Origin: Scytonematopsis contorta HA4267-MV1
GTDB lineage: Bacteria; Cyanobacteriota; Cyanobacteriia; Cyanobacteriales; Nostocaceae
Length of the DNA stretch: 64,000 nt
Reading direction: 5' to 3'
Assembly (NCBI GenBank): GCA_019359035.1
Contig: JAHHIC010000038.1
Span: 186,001 to 250,000, forward strand
Program-made: the position numbers and the translations under genes
The notes under the pieces: generated by a model
Databases searched by the model: none
What the model was told of the DNA's origin: nothing
Seen by the model: the letters and a program-made list of their open reading frames with translations, nothing else
Shown here: positions 54,509 to 63,350 of the stretch, in pieces
Layout: every line of letters starts with the position of its first letter
Position numbering within the stretch: position 1 is the first letter of the stretch

Positions 54509-55414
54509 TTAATCCATCCACTTTCGCGTACCAAAATATTGACAAGAATTAGATGCAACCTCAGCAGCCTTAGATAATGCATCTGGGAAACTTTCTTGCA
54601 AAATATAATGACAAAAAGCACCGTGAAATATATCCCCAGCACCCAGTGTATCAACAGCTTGAATCAAAGGCACATTTACAGTTTTAATTTGTTTTGGGGA
54701 AACCTTCTGAGTTAGGTATTGTATTGGTTTTTCCCCATGAGTCACAGCAATGTAAGGAATACCGAAATTACTTAGATAATCAAAAACATCCTCAGAAGTT
54801 TGACAATTAGGGGGAAAAAAATTATCCGAACAAATAGCATAGTCCACAAACGGCAAAAGCTTATCAAAACCGGACTTCCAACTACCCCCATCAATCACAA
54901 CTGGAATATTTTCAGCTTTAGCACTTTGAACTATGGACAATCCTACAGCCATTTGATGACCATCTACTAATACTATGTTTAGGGGAGTGGGGGAAACAAT
55001 TCGCAATTCGCAATTCGCAATTCGCAATTGGGGAGGGGGAGAGGGGAGTGGGATTTGTACTTGGGTTTTGACTGCGTTAATTGAAATTACTGCTCGTTCT
55101 CCGGTTCCTTGAGTGACAATAATCGAAGATACAGGGGGAGCATTTTCTGTGGTAGAGTCTAGGTCTATTATTTCTACTTGATATTTTTCTAAATCGCTTC
55201 TAATTAGCTGCGTCATTGGATGAGAACCCATTACACCCAAAATTTTTGCTTGATTTCCTAAATAACTAAAAGCCACAGCTGCATTAGTCGCAGGACCCCC
55301 AGCAGCAACAGTATAATCTACAGCAACTATTTTTTCGTTATTCTTGGGAGGTGACTGAGCAAGGTAAATTAAATCTAAGGTCACCAAACCAACGAAAAGT
55401 CCTTTTTTGCTCAT
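54509..55414 (-). CDS. PfkB-family sugar kinase with heptamer insertion
   Basis: 301 residues, ribokinase fold. AAGGPATNAAVAFSYLG binds substrate; DTLGAGDIFHGAF (255-267) holds the catalytic Asp261 and anion hole. Sugar not predictable. Residues about 121-142 ([20 protein letters not shown]) are an in-frame insertion of AATTCGC and GGGGAG repeats in a loop between strands. All catalytic parts are intact, so the protein is probably active. It starts close to the divergent rsmI. Confidence 0.88.
   Translation of the reverse strand: MSKKGLFVGLVTLDLIYLAQSPPKNNEKIVAVDYTVAAGGPATNAAVAFSYLGNQAKILGVMGSHPMTQLIRSDLEKYQVEIIDLDSTTENAPPVSSIIVTQGTGERAVISINAVKTQVQIPLPSPPPQLRIANCELRIVSPTPLNIVLVDGHQMAVGLSIVQSAKAENIPVVIDGGSWKSGFDKLLPFVDYAICSDNFFPPNCQTSEDVFDYLSNFGIPYIAVTHGEKPIQYLTQKVSPKQIKTVNVPLIQAVDTLGAGDIFHGAFCHYILQESFPDALSKAAEVASNSCQYFGTRKWMD
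54983..55057. repeat. Heptamer array inside the PfkB gene
   Basis: AATTCGC repeated four times with flanking GGGGAGTG-like units. On the minus strand it reads as RIANCELRI. An inverted AATTGCG array lies at 55427-55460, outside the gene. Confidence 0.9.
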
Positions 55415-55423
55415 AAAAAAATT

Positions 55424-55480
55424 TCAAATTGCGAATTGCGAATTGCGAATTGCGAATTGTCCCCACTCCCCACTCCCCAC
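55424..55480. repeat. AATTGCG heptamers upstream of rsmI
   Basis: Four AATTGCG units followed by CCCCACTC units. It lies in the short space between the divergent PfkB kinase and rsmI genes and extends the rsmI frame falsely upstream. Confidence 0.9.
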
Positions 55481-55481
55481 C

Positions 55482-56363
55482 ATGGAACCATTACCAGGAA
55501 CACTTTATGTTGTCGGCACTCCTATTGGCAACCTGGAGGATATGACTTTTCGAGGGGTGCGAATTTTACAAAGTGTCGATTTAATTGCTGCTGAAGATAC
55601 ACGTCATACGGGAAAACTTTTACAACGCTTTCAGGTGAAGACTCCCCAAGTAAGTTACCACGAGCATAACCGTAGCAGTCGTATCCCAGAATTAGTGAAT
55701 TTACTCCGTGAAGGAAAGACAATTGCACTGGTGAGTGATGCAGGAATGCCAGGAATTTCTGACCCTGGTTATGAGTTAATAGCAGAATGTGTATCTATGG
55801 GAATACCTGTTGTTCCAATTCCTGGAGCAACAGCAGCAATTACAGCTTTAAGTGCTTCAGGATTACCAACAAATACATTTGTATTTGAGGGTTTTCTTCC
55901 AGCAAAAGCAAAGCAACGACGAGAACAGATAGAAGTTTTAAAGACGGAATCACGGACGATAATTTTCTACGAATCACCCTACCGATTACGAGATACTTTA
56001 AAAGACTTGTTAGATATTCTCGGAAATAGTCGTCGTATTGTTATTGCACGAGAACTAACGAAATTATATGAAGAATTTTGGCGAGGAACTTTGTCAGAGG
56101 CTTGCCAGTATTACACTGAAAAAGAACCACAAGGCGAGTATACCCTATTATTAGCTCCCTCACCTCTTACTAAAATAGAGGTAAGCGAAGAAGAACTCAA
56201 AGAAGAATTAATAAAACTAATAAGTCAAGGACTATCACGCTCCCAAGCTAGTCGGCAATTAGCAAAAGCAACAGGGGCTAACCGTCGTCAACTATATCAA
56301 TTAGCCCTTGCAATAGAAGGGTTTGAGGAAGAGACTTCATCAGAGACGGAAGAAGAAGAATAA
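55482..56363 (+). CDS. rsmI: 16S rRNA (cytidine1402-2'-O)-methyltransferase RsmI
   Basis: 293 residues from the ATG at 55482. Upstream frame (from 55407) is repeat-coded and rejected. Signatures: TLYVVGTPIGNLEDMTFR, AAEDTRHTGKLLQ, VSDAGMPGISDPGYEL and FEGFLPAKAKQRREQ. Methylates C1402 in the ribosomal decoding centre. Tail is acidic (EEETSSETEEEE). The second rpsU follows 83 bases later. Confidence 0.94.
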   Translation: MEPLPGTLYVVGTPIGNLEDMTFRGVRILQSVDLIAAEDTRHTGKLLQRFQVKTPQVSYHEHNRSSRIPELVNLLREGKTIALVSDAGMPGISDPGYELIAECVSMGIPVVPIPGATAAITALSASGLPTNTFVFEGFLPAKAKQRREQIEVLKTESRTIIFYESPYRLRDTLKDLLDILGNSRRIVIARELTKLYEEFWRGTLSEACQYYTEKEPQGEYTLLLAPSPLTKIEVSEEELKEELIKLISQGLSRSQASRQLAKATGANRRQLYQLALAIEGFEEETSSETEEEE

Positions 56364-56446
56364 ACCCTAGATGCTTTTGATAATGCTATTTCACGAAGAT
56401 GAACGCCAGGATTACAATGGAAAAGATAAATTTATAAGGAGCAATA

Positions 56447-56626
56447 ATGACCCAAGTGGTTTTAGGTGAAAATGAAGGAATAGATTCAGCCCTGCGTAGG
56501 TTCAAGCGTCAGGTTTCTAAAGCTGGTATCTTAGCCGACCTTAAATATCACCGACACTTCGAGACACCGCAGGAAAAGCGCAAACGTAAGGCAGTTGCAG
56601 CTAGACGAAAAAGACGTTTTAAGTAA
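56447..56626 (+). CDS. rpsU: 30S ribosomal protein S21, copy 2
   Basis: 59 residues from ATG 56447, with AAGGAG six bases upstream. [19 protein letters not shown] and the basic tail [18 protein letters not shown] are clear S21. It differs from copy 1 in the middle ([12 protein letters not shown] against [12 protein letters not shown]), so the two are diverged paralogues. Confidence 0.93.
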   Translation: MTQVVLGENEGIDSALRRFKRQVSKAGILADLKYHRHFETPQEKRKRKAVAARRKRRFK

Positions 56627-56716
56627 ATTTATTTACTGCCTTAAAGAAGTTGACTTATATAAAACCTTGTATAGACAAAGGTTTTGGTCTTCGTACCGAA
56701 AGTTATTTTTAGTTTG

Positions 56717-56748
56717 GTAGAGACACAATTATTGAGTTGCGTCTCTAC
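56717..56748. repeat. Imperfect GTAGAGAC palindrome
   Basis: Outer arms GTAGAGAC and GTCTCTAC are intact with a decayed centre, between convergent rpsU and pth. Confidence 0.75.
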
Positions 56749-56798
56749 TCTATTTGAATTCATTCTTCAATGGTCAATTAACTATAAAGCCTGAAGAA

Positions 56799-57443
56799 TT
56801 ATGAACTTAATGACTCAATATTAAAAGTCTTACTATTACAAACATTCATTGCCTTTTCTACCCCTTGTTTCAGACTCAGTTCGACACACTGCACAACAAA
56901 CTCAAGTACTTCAGACATTAACTGGTTTTCCGCAGCATTAAAACGACCTAAAACATGAGAGATAGTACTTTTGTCATCTCCAGCAACACCCTTAGGTTTG
57001 CCAATACCAATACGTAAACGAGGGAAATTATCAGTACTCAGGTGAGAAATAGTACTTTTCATCCCATTGTGTCCTCCAGCAGAACCAGACAAACGCAAAC
57101 GAGTTTTTCCAATGGGCAAATCCATTTCGTCATAAATAACCAAGACAGATTCTGGTGGTAACTTATACCAGGAAGTAACCGCTTGAATAGACTGTCCAGA
57201 AAGATTCATATAAGTTAAAGGCTTGAGTAAACGGATTTTCTTGTTACCAGCAGCAACTCCTTCCCCGTACTCCCCCTGAAACTTTTTATTTTCTGTTACA
57301 GGAATTTTCCAACTGCGAGATAAAATATCAATCGCAGCAAAGCCAATATTGTGACGTGTTTTATCGTATTTAGGCTCTGGATTCCCCAAACCAACAATTA
57401 GCTGGGGAATCACCAAAGCCTTCTGAGTAGGAGTATCTGTCAT
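56799..57443 (-). CDS. pth: Peptidyl-tRNA hydrolase
   Basis: 214 residues. GLGNPEPKYDKTRHNIGF with catalytic His31, KPLTYMNLSGQS, VIYDEMDLPIG and GGHNGMKS are the family signatures. Frees tRNA from stalled peptidyl-tRNA. Normal size. tatA lies upstream on the same strand. Confidence 0.95.
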   Translation of the reverse strand: MTDTPTQKALVIPQLIVGLGNPEPKYDKTRHNIGFAAIDILSRSWKIPVTENKKFQGEYGEGVAAGNKKIRLLKPLTYMNLSGQSIQAVTSWYKLPPESVLVIYDEMDLPIGKTRLRLSGSAGGHNGMKSTISHLSTDNFPRLRIGIGKPKGVAGDDKSTISHVLGRFNAAENQLMSEVLEFVVQCVELSLKQGVEKAMNVCNSKTFNIESLSS

Positions 57444-57516
57444 TAGAATTATGAGTTATGAATTATGAGTTATGGATTATTAAATTTTATTTTATTCATA
57501 ATTCACGACTCATGTT

Positions 57517-57765
57517 TTATGCATCTTCTTTTTGAGCAGGTTCTAATTGCTTGGGTTCCAACTCAGCAGTAGTCTTGACAGCTTCCTCAATTTTAGATGC
57601 TTCTTTTTGGAACTCATTTTGAAAATCACTAGAAGCTTGTTGAAAGCTACGAATGGTCTTTCCTAAGCTTCTACCAATTTCCGGCAGCTTTTTTGGACCA
57701 AAGATTAACAAAGCTACCACAAAAATCACACCCATTTCTGGCAAACCGATACCAAATATATTCAT
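57517..57765 (-). CDS. tatA: Twin-arginine translocase subunit TatA/E
   Basis: 82 residues: membrane helix MGVIFVVALLIFGPKKLPEI with the FGPKKLP hinge, then an amphipathic helix (GRSLGKTIRSFQQASSDF) and a charged tail. Forms the pore for folded proteins. No tatC is in the window. Confidence 0.93.
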   Translation of the reverse strand: MNIFGIGLPEMGVIFVVALLIFGPKKLPEIGRSLGKTIRSFQQASSDFQNEFQKEASKIEEAVKTTAELEPKQLEPAQKEDA

Positions 57766-57805
57766 AGACTTTAAGCTCCGTTAAAAATATTTATAATCGA
57801 CCGCG

Positions 57806-57866
57806 TAACATGAGAAACGTTACATGAGAGACGTTACATGAGAGACGTTACATGTAACGTCTCTAC
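57806..57866. repeat. Tandem CATG-type palindrome and half-sites
   Basis: Three left halves (GAGACGTTACATGA, 16-base steps), then one full right half ending GTAACGTCTCTAC. It lies between psbH and tatA. Confidence 0.85.
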
Positions 57867-57877
57867 ATTATTATCGC

Positions 57878-57901
57878 TAAAAAAAACCCGGCAAAACCGG
57901 G
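57878..57901 (-). terminator. Rho-independent terminator of psbH
   Basis: Minus strand CCCGGTTTTGCCGGG hairpin followed by eight T residues; about 100 bases after the psbH stop. Confidence 0.85.
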
Positions 57902-57961
57902 AGAGACAAATTATACACACAGTTAAGTGTTAAATATCCTTAAAAATCTAATTAACCACCA

Positions 57962-57996
57962 ACGGTCAACAGTCAACCGTCAACAGCCAACAAGTT
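57962..57996. repeat. GTCAACA heptamers after psbH
   Basis: Four GTCAAC(A/C) units immediately downstream of psbH, before its terminator. Confidence 0.8.
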
Positions 57997-58003
57997 TTAT
58001 ATA

Positions 58004-58207
58004 TTACTTGCCTACGGTACGCCAATCTACCAGTACATCTTGGATAATGATAGACCGATTGTAGAGTTGGATGATAATCAGCAAGAAAACAAAGAACAAT
58101 CCAATAAAAACAGCCATTAAGGGTGTTGTACCCCAACCGGGAGCAACCTTACCATACTCTGAGTTCAGGGGTCTGAGAATATCTCCCAAGCGTGTGCGTT
58201 GTGCCAT
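58004..58207 (-). CDS. psbH: Photosystem II protein PsbH
   Basis: 67 residues: [20 protein letters not shown], one membrane helix ([19 protein letters not shown]) and [13 protein letters not shown]. Single-span subunit near CP47, needed for PSII stability. Divergent from psbN, the conserved order. Confidence 0.96.
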   Translation of the reverse strand: MAQRTRLGDILRPLNSEYGKVAPGWGTTPLMAVFIGLFFVFLLIIIQLYNRSIIIQDVLVDWRTVGK

Positions 58208-58321
58208 AGTTCACCTAAGATTAGTTGTCGAAGGGTTTTTTTTAATCTTCTGTAATATTCTATAGGAATAGCACTCATAATCTATACAATTATCATGGAA
58301 GCTGCAACAGTTCTTAGCAAT

Positions 58322-58453
58322 ATGGAACCCGCAACAGCGGTAATCCTTTCGGTCGGCATAGTTACATTTTGTGTCACAGCTTGGTCAGTCTACCTATCCT
58401 TCGGTCCACCTAGCAAAGAGCTAGCAGACCCCTTCGACGACCACGACGACTAG
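58322..58453 (+). CDS. psbN: PsbN (photosystem II assembly factor)
   Basis: 43 residues from ATG 58322: [11 protein letters not shown], a membrane helix and the invariant [20 protein letters not shown] tail. An earlier in-frame ATG (58295) would add nine residues, but 58322 gives the standard PsbN. It acts in PSII assembly and is not a subunit of the mature complex. Confidence 0.95.
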   Translation: MEPATAVILSVGIVTFCVTAWSVYLSFGPPSKELADPFDDHDD

Positions 58454-58575
58454 GGAATTGGGAATTGGTAATTGGGAATTGGTAATTGGGAATTGGGAAT
58501 TGGGAATTGGTAATTGCTTTTCTTCAATTACCCATTACCCATTACCCATTACCCATTACCCATTACCCATTACCC
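58454..58575. repeat. Inverted heptamer arrays after psbN
   Basis: GGGAATT/GGTAATT heptamers (about eight) face CCCATTA heptamers (about seven) across a short spacer. Can form a long hairpin between the convergent psbN and alpha-mannosidase genes. Confidence 0.9.
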
Positions 58576-61500
58576 AATAGAAAACTGGTTATTTTCCAAG
58601 GGGCAATTGTGAATTTTTGTTGCTCAGATGAGAATTGTGGTTTGTCGATGGGTCTTTCTAATAAGTCCACCGCTTCCCCCAGTTTTAGGTCTAAATCGCT
58701 GGTCAAAGATAATTCTGCTGTTTCTCCGTGGCTTTCATAACACCGGAGAACCCATTTTTGTGAGTTATCTTCTGATTGTTTAAGTGCCATCAAGATTAAA
58801 TTATCTGCGGATAAATTGATAAAACTACCCATATGTGGTAATGACTTTTTATCGCCAACTTCCTCACTAACTTGCTGTGAGGCAAGTACGACCTGTAAGG
58901 GGATATTTAATTCATATCCGTGATGTGTCGCGTGACTTTTTTGCCAGTTTCCAGCATGTGGATACAGAGCATACGTAAACTGATGAGAGCCTTTATCGGC
59001 TTCTGGGTCAGGCCATTTAGGACTTCTTAACAAAGTTAGTCGTAATTGATTTGGTTGAGCGTCGTAGCCATATTTACAATCATTAAGTAAACTGACTCCT
59101 CCACCTTGTAGAGACGCGATTAATCGCGTCTCTACATTATTGTCTGAATTAGACGCGATTAATCGCGTCTCTACATTGTTTTCTAAATTAGCCCAACGTA
59201 AAGCGGGGACTTCCCATTTAGCTTTTTCGGTTGGTGTTTGGGGTTTGGTGGGACGATTAATTGCACCACAGGGAATTTCGTAGGTGGCAAAATCTGCTTC
59301 TAAATTTAAAGGGAAAGCAGCTTTGACCATGACATGAGTTTCTTGCCAATTAGCAGTAGTGGAAATTTTTAGTAGGGGTGAATCTACTTGTAATATATAA
59401 TCTTGGCAAAATTCCGAATTTCCTAATTGTCGCACAACTCGGATACGGCTTTGAATGTAGCCTTTCTCTAAATATTGAATTGATTTGAGGGTTGTTGGGG
59501 GTAGAGGATGTTCAGCATAATTAGGGTCAATATTCCAAGCATCCCAATATTGACCGCTATCACCAAAAGCTTGTAATTCGTTTCCAGCACCATTAAGTAC
59601 TTCTGTTTGATTCACTTTGTCGAAAACACTAGACAAATTCCCTGTTTGCTCGTCAACGGTTACCCGCAAAAATTCATTTTCTAAGATAAAACCTTCTTGA
59701 TTAAGTTCTGTTGACGGGTGCAAACTACTTTCAGACGTGTTTTGAGATGAGCAAAGCCAGAAAACGCGATAACCAACAGAACTCACATCTTTAGCGAGGA
59801 AGACTAGTTTAGATGCTTGCTCGCTAAGCTGGGAAGCTACAAGTTCTCCATCAGAATTGTAAACACTATAAACACAAGGTTTTTGAGAAGAAGAAGGAAG
59901 TTCAACACTAACAACCTGAGAACGTTTCCAATTGAGAGAATTAAAAACAAAAATTGGAAAAGCGTCTTTTTGCGGTGGTTGTGGTAATTTGATTTGGGAT
60001 GCAAGAGCCTTTAATGACTGCTGCAATATTTCAGTTCCAGTTCGTTCCACCTTATCCCACTCTCTTCGGGAATCTTGATAAACTTCCGTAATTGAAGAAC
60101 CGGGTAAAATATCGTGAAACTGATTAAACAAAACATTTTTCCAAGCAGTCTCCAATTCAACCTTAGGATAATCCCTCCCACAAACAATAGTTGACAAAGC
60201 AGCAAACAACTCCGCTTCGTAAAGTAAATTTTCCCCACGACGATTAAAACGTTTTTGTTCACCGTGAGTAGTGTAACAACCCCGGTGAAATTCTAAGTAC
60301 AGCTCGTCGTTCCAGGTGGGGAATGGGGAGTTGGTAGAGACGCGATTAATCGCGTCTTTGGGGAGTTGGGATTGGATTTGATTTAGATAATTTTCTGCGG
60401 TGGTGAATTCTAATTTGGGGAAAAACGGAGACTTCTGCCAACGCTGAGCAATTTCCAACATATCGCGTGTTGGGCCTCCTCCGTGGTCTCCAACACCAGG
60501 GAGCCAAAGAGCATCATTTAAACCAGTTTGCTGTTCCCACTCTCGCGCATAAGACGCCATTTTAACAGCATCAACACCCTCACCAACAGGTGCTGACATC
60601 AAACTCAACACCTTACTTCCATCAGGAGATTCCCACCAAAAAACACCATGAGGAAACTTATTAGTATCATTCCAGCGCAACTTCTGAGTCACAAAATACT
60701 CAATACCCCCTTGCTGCATAAACTGGGGTAAAGTCCAACAAAAACCAAAAGTATCAGGAACCCAAACTATCGGAGAAATATTGCCAAACTTCTCCAACAC
60801 ATAACGCTGACCATACAACAACTGACGTGCTAGAGACTCACCCGAAATTAAATTCAACTCCGGTTCAATCCAAAAACCCCCCAAAACCTCCCAAACACCC
60901 TCAGCCACCTTTTTTTGAATAGCCGCAAACAAATCCGGACGATTTTCCTCCACCCAAGCATACAAAGCAGGAGTCGAATGACAGAAAATCAACTCCGAAA
61001 AATCCTCCTGCAACTTCAAAACCGACTCAAAAGTAGACTGAGCAGCATTCCAAGTGTCACTCACAGTCCATAACCAAGCCATATCGAGATGAGCATGACC
61101 CAACAAAGAAACCTTCGACCTAATATTACTTCCTATCTCTAACTCAACCAACCTATCCCGAAGCAAACGCAACAACTCATCCAACTCCTCTCTCTTTCTC
61201 TCTCTCTTAAATTCCTTGGCTTCCTTGGCTACTTGGCGGTTCGTTACTTCCCCCAGCATACCCAAAAAAACATCCAACTTCCCAGGTTCATAAACCTCCA
61301 AATATCCCCTAACCACCTCCAACTCATCAGCCACAAAACCCGGTTCCGGAAACATTTCATTCCCAGACTCATAAACCAAAAACGACTTAACCAAAGCACC
61401 ATCACAGTGACCCGGACTAACCAACCGCAAAGCCACAAAAAATTCATCTCCAGGCTTAACCGAAGTACTAATTAACACCCTAGGAGAACAATCAAATAAA

Positions 61501-61865
61501 TCACCCTCCACCACCAACTTGCTATTAACATAAACTTGAGCCGAATCAGCCCACCAAAGCAAACCAAGCTTTAAACGCAAACCCAGTAAATCATAACCAT
61601 TCAAATCCTGTGGTACGACTAATTTTTGAGCCAACCACAGTAACTTTTTGCCACCATCCCAACTCACATTACCCTTCTCATTCAACTGGGTTGGAGTCCA
61701 ATTTTCCCACCAATGTTGGCAGTCAGAAGACATCACCGTCGCTATATCCAAATCTTCCTGGTGATAAAACCACTGACTTTGTATGTTAACTTCAGAACAG
61801 TTCCGCAATTGTTCCAGAACTTCCGCAAAAAAATTTGTATTCTCTGTAGATATTTGAGAGGTCAT
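58563..61865 (-). CDS. Alpha-mannosidase, glycoside hydrolase family 38
   Basis: 1100 residues. N-terminal jelly-roll-like part, then the GH38 catalytic domain: zinc ligands in [12 protein letters not shown] (His259, Asp261), catalytic nucleophile Asp371 in [10 protein letters not shown], and a further His in [10 protein letters not shown] (His461). The C-terminal half is beta-sandwich. Cleaves alpha-mannosides; no signal peptide, so cytoplasmic. Three palindromic repeats lie within it in frame: residues about 503-512 (DAINRVST) and about 896-919 (VETRLIAS twice), which avoid the active site. Otherwise length is normal for large bacterial GH38. Confidence 0.92.
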   Translation of the reverse strand: MTSQISTENTNFFAEVLEQLRNCSEVNIQSQWFYHQEDLDIATVMSSDCQHWWENWTPTQLNEKGNVSWDGGKKLLWLAQKLVVPQDLNGYDLLGLRLKLGLLWWADSAQVYVNSKLVVEGDLFDCSPRVLISTSVKPGDEFFVALRLVSPGHCDGALVKSFLVYESGNEMFPEPGFVADELEVVRGYLEVYEPGKLDVFLGMLGEVTNRQVAKEAKEFKRERKREELDELLRLLRDRLVELEIGSNIRSKVSLLGHAHLDMAWLWTVSDTWNAAQSTFESVLKLQEDFSELIFCHSTPALYAWVEENRPDLFAAIQKKVAEGVWEVLGGFWIEPELNLISGESLARQLLYGQRYVLEKFGNISPIVWVPDTFGFCWTLPQFMQQGGIEYFVTQKLRWNDTNKFPHGVFWWESPDGSKVLSLMSAPVGEGVDAVKMASYAREWEQQTGLNDALWLPGVGDHGGGPTRDMLEIAQRWQKSPFFPKLEFTTAENYLNQIQSQLPKDAINRVSTNSPFPTWNDELYLEFHRGCYTTHGEQKRFNRRGENLLYEAELFAALSTIVCGRDYPKVELETAWKNVLFNQFHDILPGSSITEVYQDSRREWDKVERTGTEILQQSLKALASQIKLPQPPQKDAFPIFVFNSLNWKRSQVVSVELPSSSQKPCVYSVYNSDGELVASQLSEQASKLVFLAKDVSSVGYRVFWLCSSQNTSESSLHPSTELNQEGFILENEFLRVTVDEQTGNLSSVFDKVNQTEVLNGAGNELQAFGDSGQYWDAWNIDPNYAEHPLPPTTLKSIQYLEKGYIQSRIRVVRQLGNSEFCQDYILQVDSPLLKISTTANWQETHVMVKAAFPLNLEADFATYEIPCGAINRPTKPQTPTEKAKWEVPALRWANLENNVETRLIASNSDNNVETRLIASLQGGGVSLLNDCKYGYDAQPNQLRLTLLRSPKWPDPEADKGSHQFTYALYPHAGNWQKSHATHHGYELNIPLQVVLASQQVSEEVGDKKSLPHMGSFINLSADNLILMALKQSEDNSQKWVLRCYESHGETAELSLTSDLDLKLGEAVDLLERPIDKPQFSSEQQKFTIAPWKITSFLLGNG
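59105..59180. repeat. Two palindromic repeats inside the GH38 gene
   Basis: Two GTAGAGACGCGATT-type palindromes 39 bases (13 codons) apart. On the minus strand they encode VETRLIAS twice, a different reading phase from the DAINRVST form. Confidence 0.9.
60328..60365. repeat. Palindromic repeat inside the GH38 gene
   Basis: One copy flanked by GGGGAGTTG on both sides, read as KDAINRVST in frame. The flanking direct repeat suggests a target duplication or part of the unit. Confidence 0.85.
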
Positions 61866-61964
61866 ATTTCCGCTAAGATGGGGTCACTAAATCTAATTAC
61901 CAGCTTTTATTGTTTGGCGGGAGTTGGGTAGCAAACAAAGCTTCTGAATTCAAAATCCACTACC

Positions 61965-63350
61965 ATGTCATCCCAGTCACAAGGACGTTATCAAAGTAGA
62001 CTCTTCAATTTTGTTCACCGACAATCCCGTCGGCTTACAGAACAGTTTGGACAAACATTGCGACAAGTACAAGTCGTCACTAAATGGGGTGTCGGGTTAA
62101 TTGCTTTTCCCATCTATAAAATATTACACTCCGTAGAAAATTCCGGAAAACAACTTCAAGGTCAAACAGCACAGGAAAAACAGCGCTTAAAAGCGATTCC
62201 TCAAGCAACCCACAAAAGCGCAGACGAACCCACTCAGCAAGTAATTCAAGCGATTGAACATGCTTCTTCAAAAGGTATTAGAGGTGTCGCTTCTCAATTA
62301 TCCAATCGCTCTTTGGTGTTAGTTACAGCCGAAAACGAAATTCAGGATATTTTAACTTCTGAACAGCAAGAATTTCTCCAAGAAAAGATTATTACGGAGA
62401 CTGATAGCTATCAACGTGAATTGAGTGAGGCTAAGGTTAAAAATAAAACACAAATAAGTGCAAAAATTGACCGTATACTGAACAAACTTGTAGGAGAAAA
62501 TCCTGAGGAAACAAGTAATTTAGTTCCAGCAAATCCAGAAGAAACAGAATTGAAACCCTTACCTGTTAAATCAGGTGTATTAACTGTATTAGATAATGTT
62601 ATTGCTGGGTTAGAATCGAATGGTTTAACACCCGTACTTAAACGCGGTGTGGAATTGGTGAAAAAAACTCGAACTCAGTTAAATATTTTTGTATATGGGG
62701 AAGACTCGGAAGTTATAGACAAAGGTCAAATTGTCCCTACTAATGATTTGGAAACTTCTAGAAATCAAATTAGGAATATAATTTGGTCAGCGTTTAATTA
62801 CTTTTTTAGTGACGCTGGCAATCAACTGGAGTCTAACACTAGAGTTAAAGGTAAACGATTACCTCCTCGTCAAAAATTATCTCCCAGTCCTGAGGTAAAA
62901 GAGAATGATGAGGCTGAAAATAATTGGCTATCAATGAAGGATTTGTTTGGTGAGGGAGAAGTTAAAGATAAATCTCTACCCCCAGCAACTCGCAAATATT
63001 CTCCCCAGGAAATGTTGAGGAGTTATAACCAGTTTATACAACCGCAGTCGGGTGGAGAATTGGTAAAACCACAAAAAGTCACAAGTGAAATTAGTCGCAG
63101 TCAAACAATTTCTGGGGAATTAGCTCGCAAACAAGAGAAAAAATCTGGTTTGGCTAAAAAAACGGAACGTCCTCAAAGTAGTCAGATGGAAGCAAAGCCT
63201 GATTGGATAGAAACTGATTCGGAACCTGTTGGCTATGATAAACATTTGGTCGAAATCGGTTTGGAATGGTTTGATGGTTTGATGGTTTGGTTGGAAGAGT
63301 TGGCTGTTAAAATTTTTCGGTTGTTACAGCAGTTTGTTCGGGGGAAATGA
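61965..63350 (+). CDS. Conserved hypothetical protein, long charged
   Basis: 461 residues. The N-terminus (FVHRQSRRLTEQFGQTLRQV, then WGVGLIAFPIYKILHSVE) has a hydrophobic helix; the rest is Lys/Glu/Gln/Ser-rich with scattered folded patches, the last being LEWFDGLMVWLEELAVKIF. No domain recognised. It starts 99 bases from the divergent alpha-mannosidase gene. Confidence 0.7.
   Translation: MSSQSQGRYQSRLFNFVHRQSRRLTEQFGQTLRQVQVVTKWGVGLIAFPIYKILHSVENSGKQLQGQTAQEKQRLKAIPQATHKSADEPTQQVIQAIEHASSKGIRGVASQLSNRSLVLVTAENEIQDILTSEQQEFLQEKIITETDSYQRELSEAKVKNKTQISAKIDRILNKLVGENPEETSNLVPANPEETELKPLPVKSGVLTVLDNVIAGLESNGLTPVLKRGVELVKKTRTQLNIFVYGEDSEVIDKGQIVPTNDLETSRNQIRNIIWSAFNYFFSDAGNQLESNTRVKGKRLPPRQKLSPSPEVKENDEAENNWLSMKDLFGEGEVKDKSLPPATRKYSPQEMLRSYNQFIQPQSGGELVKPQKVTSEISRSQTISGELARKQEKKSGLAKKTERPQSSQMEAKPDWIETDSEPVGYDKHLVEIGLEWFDGLMVWLEELAVKIFRLLQQFVRGK

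Noticed and set aside
55407..55481. Upstream extension of rsmI
   Set aside because: Codes [11 protein letters not shown] from AATTGCG heptamers; the family begins at the ATG at 55482.
58295..58321. Earlier psbN start
   Set aside because: Adds nine residues not seen in standard 43-residue PsbN; possible but less likely.
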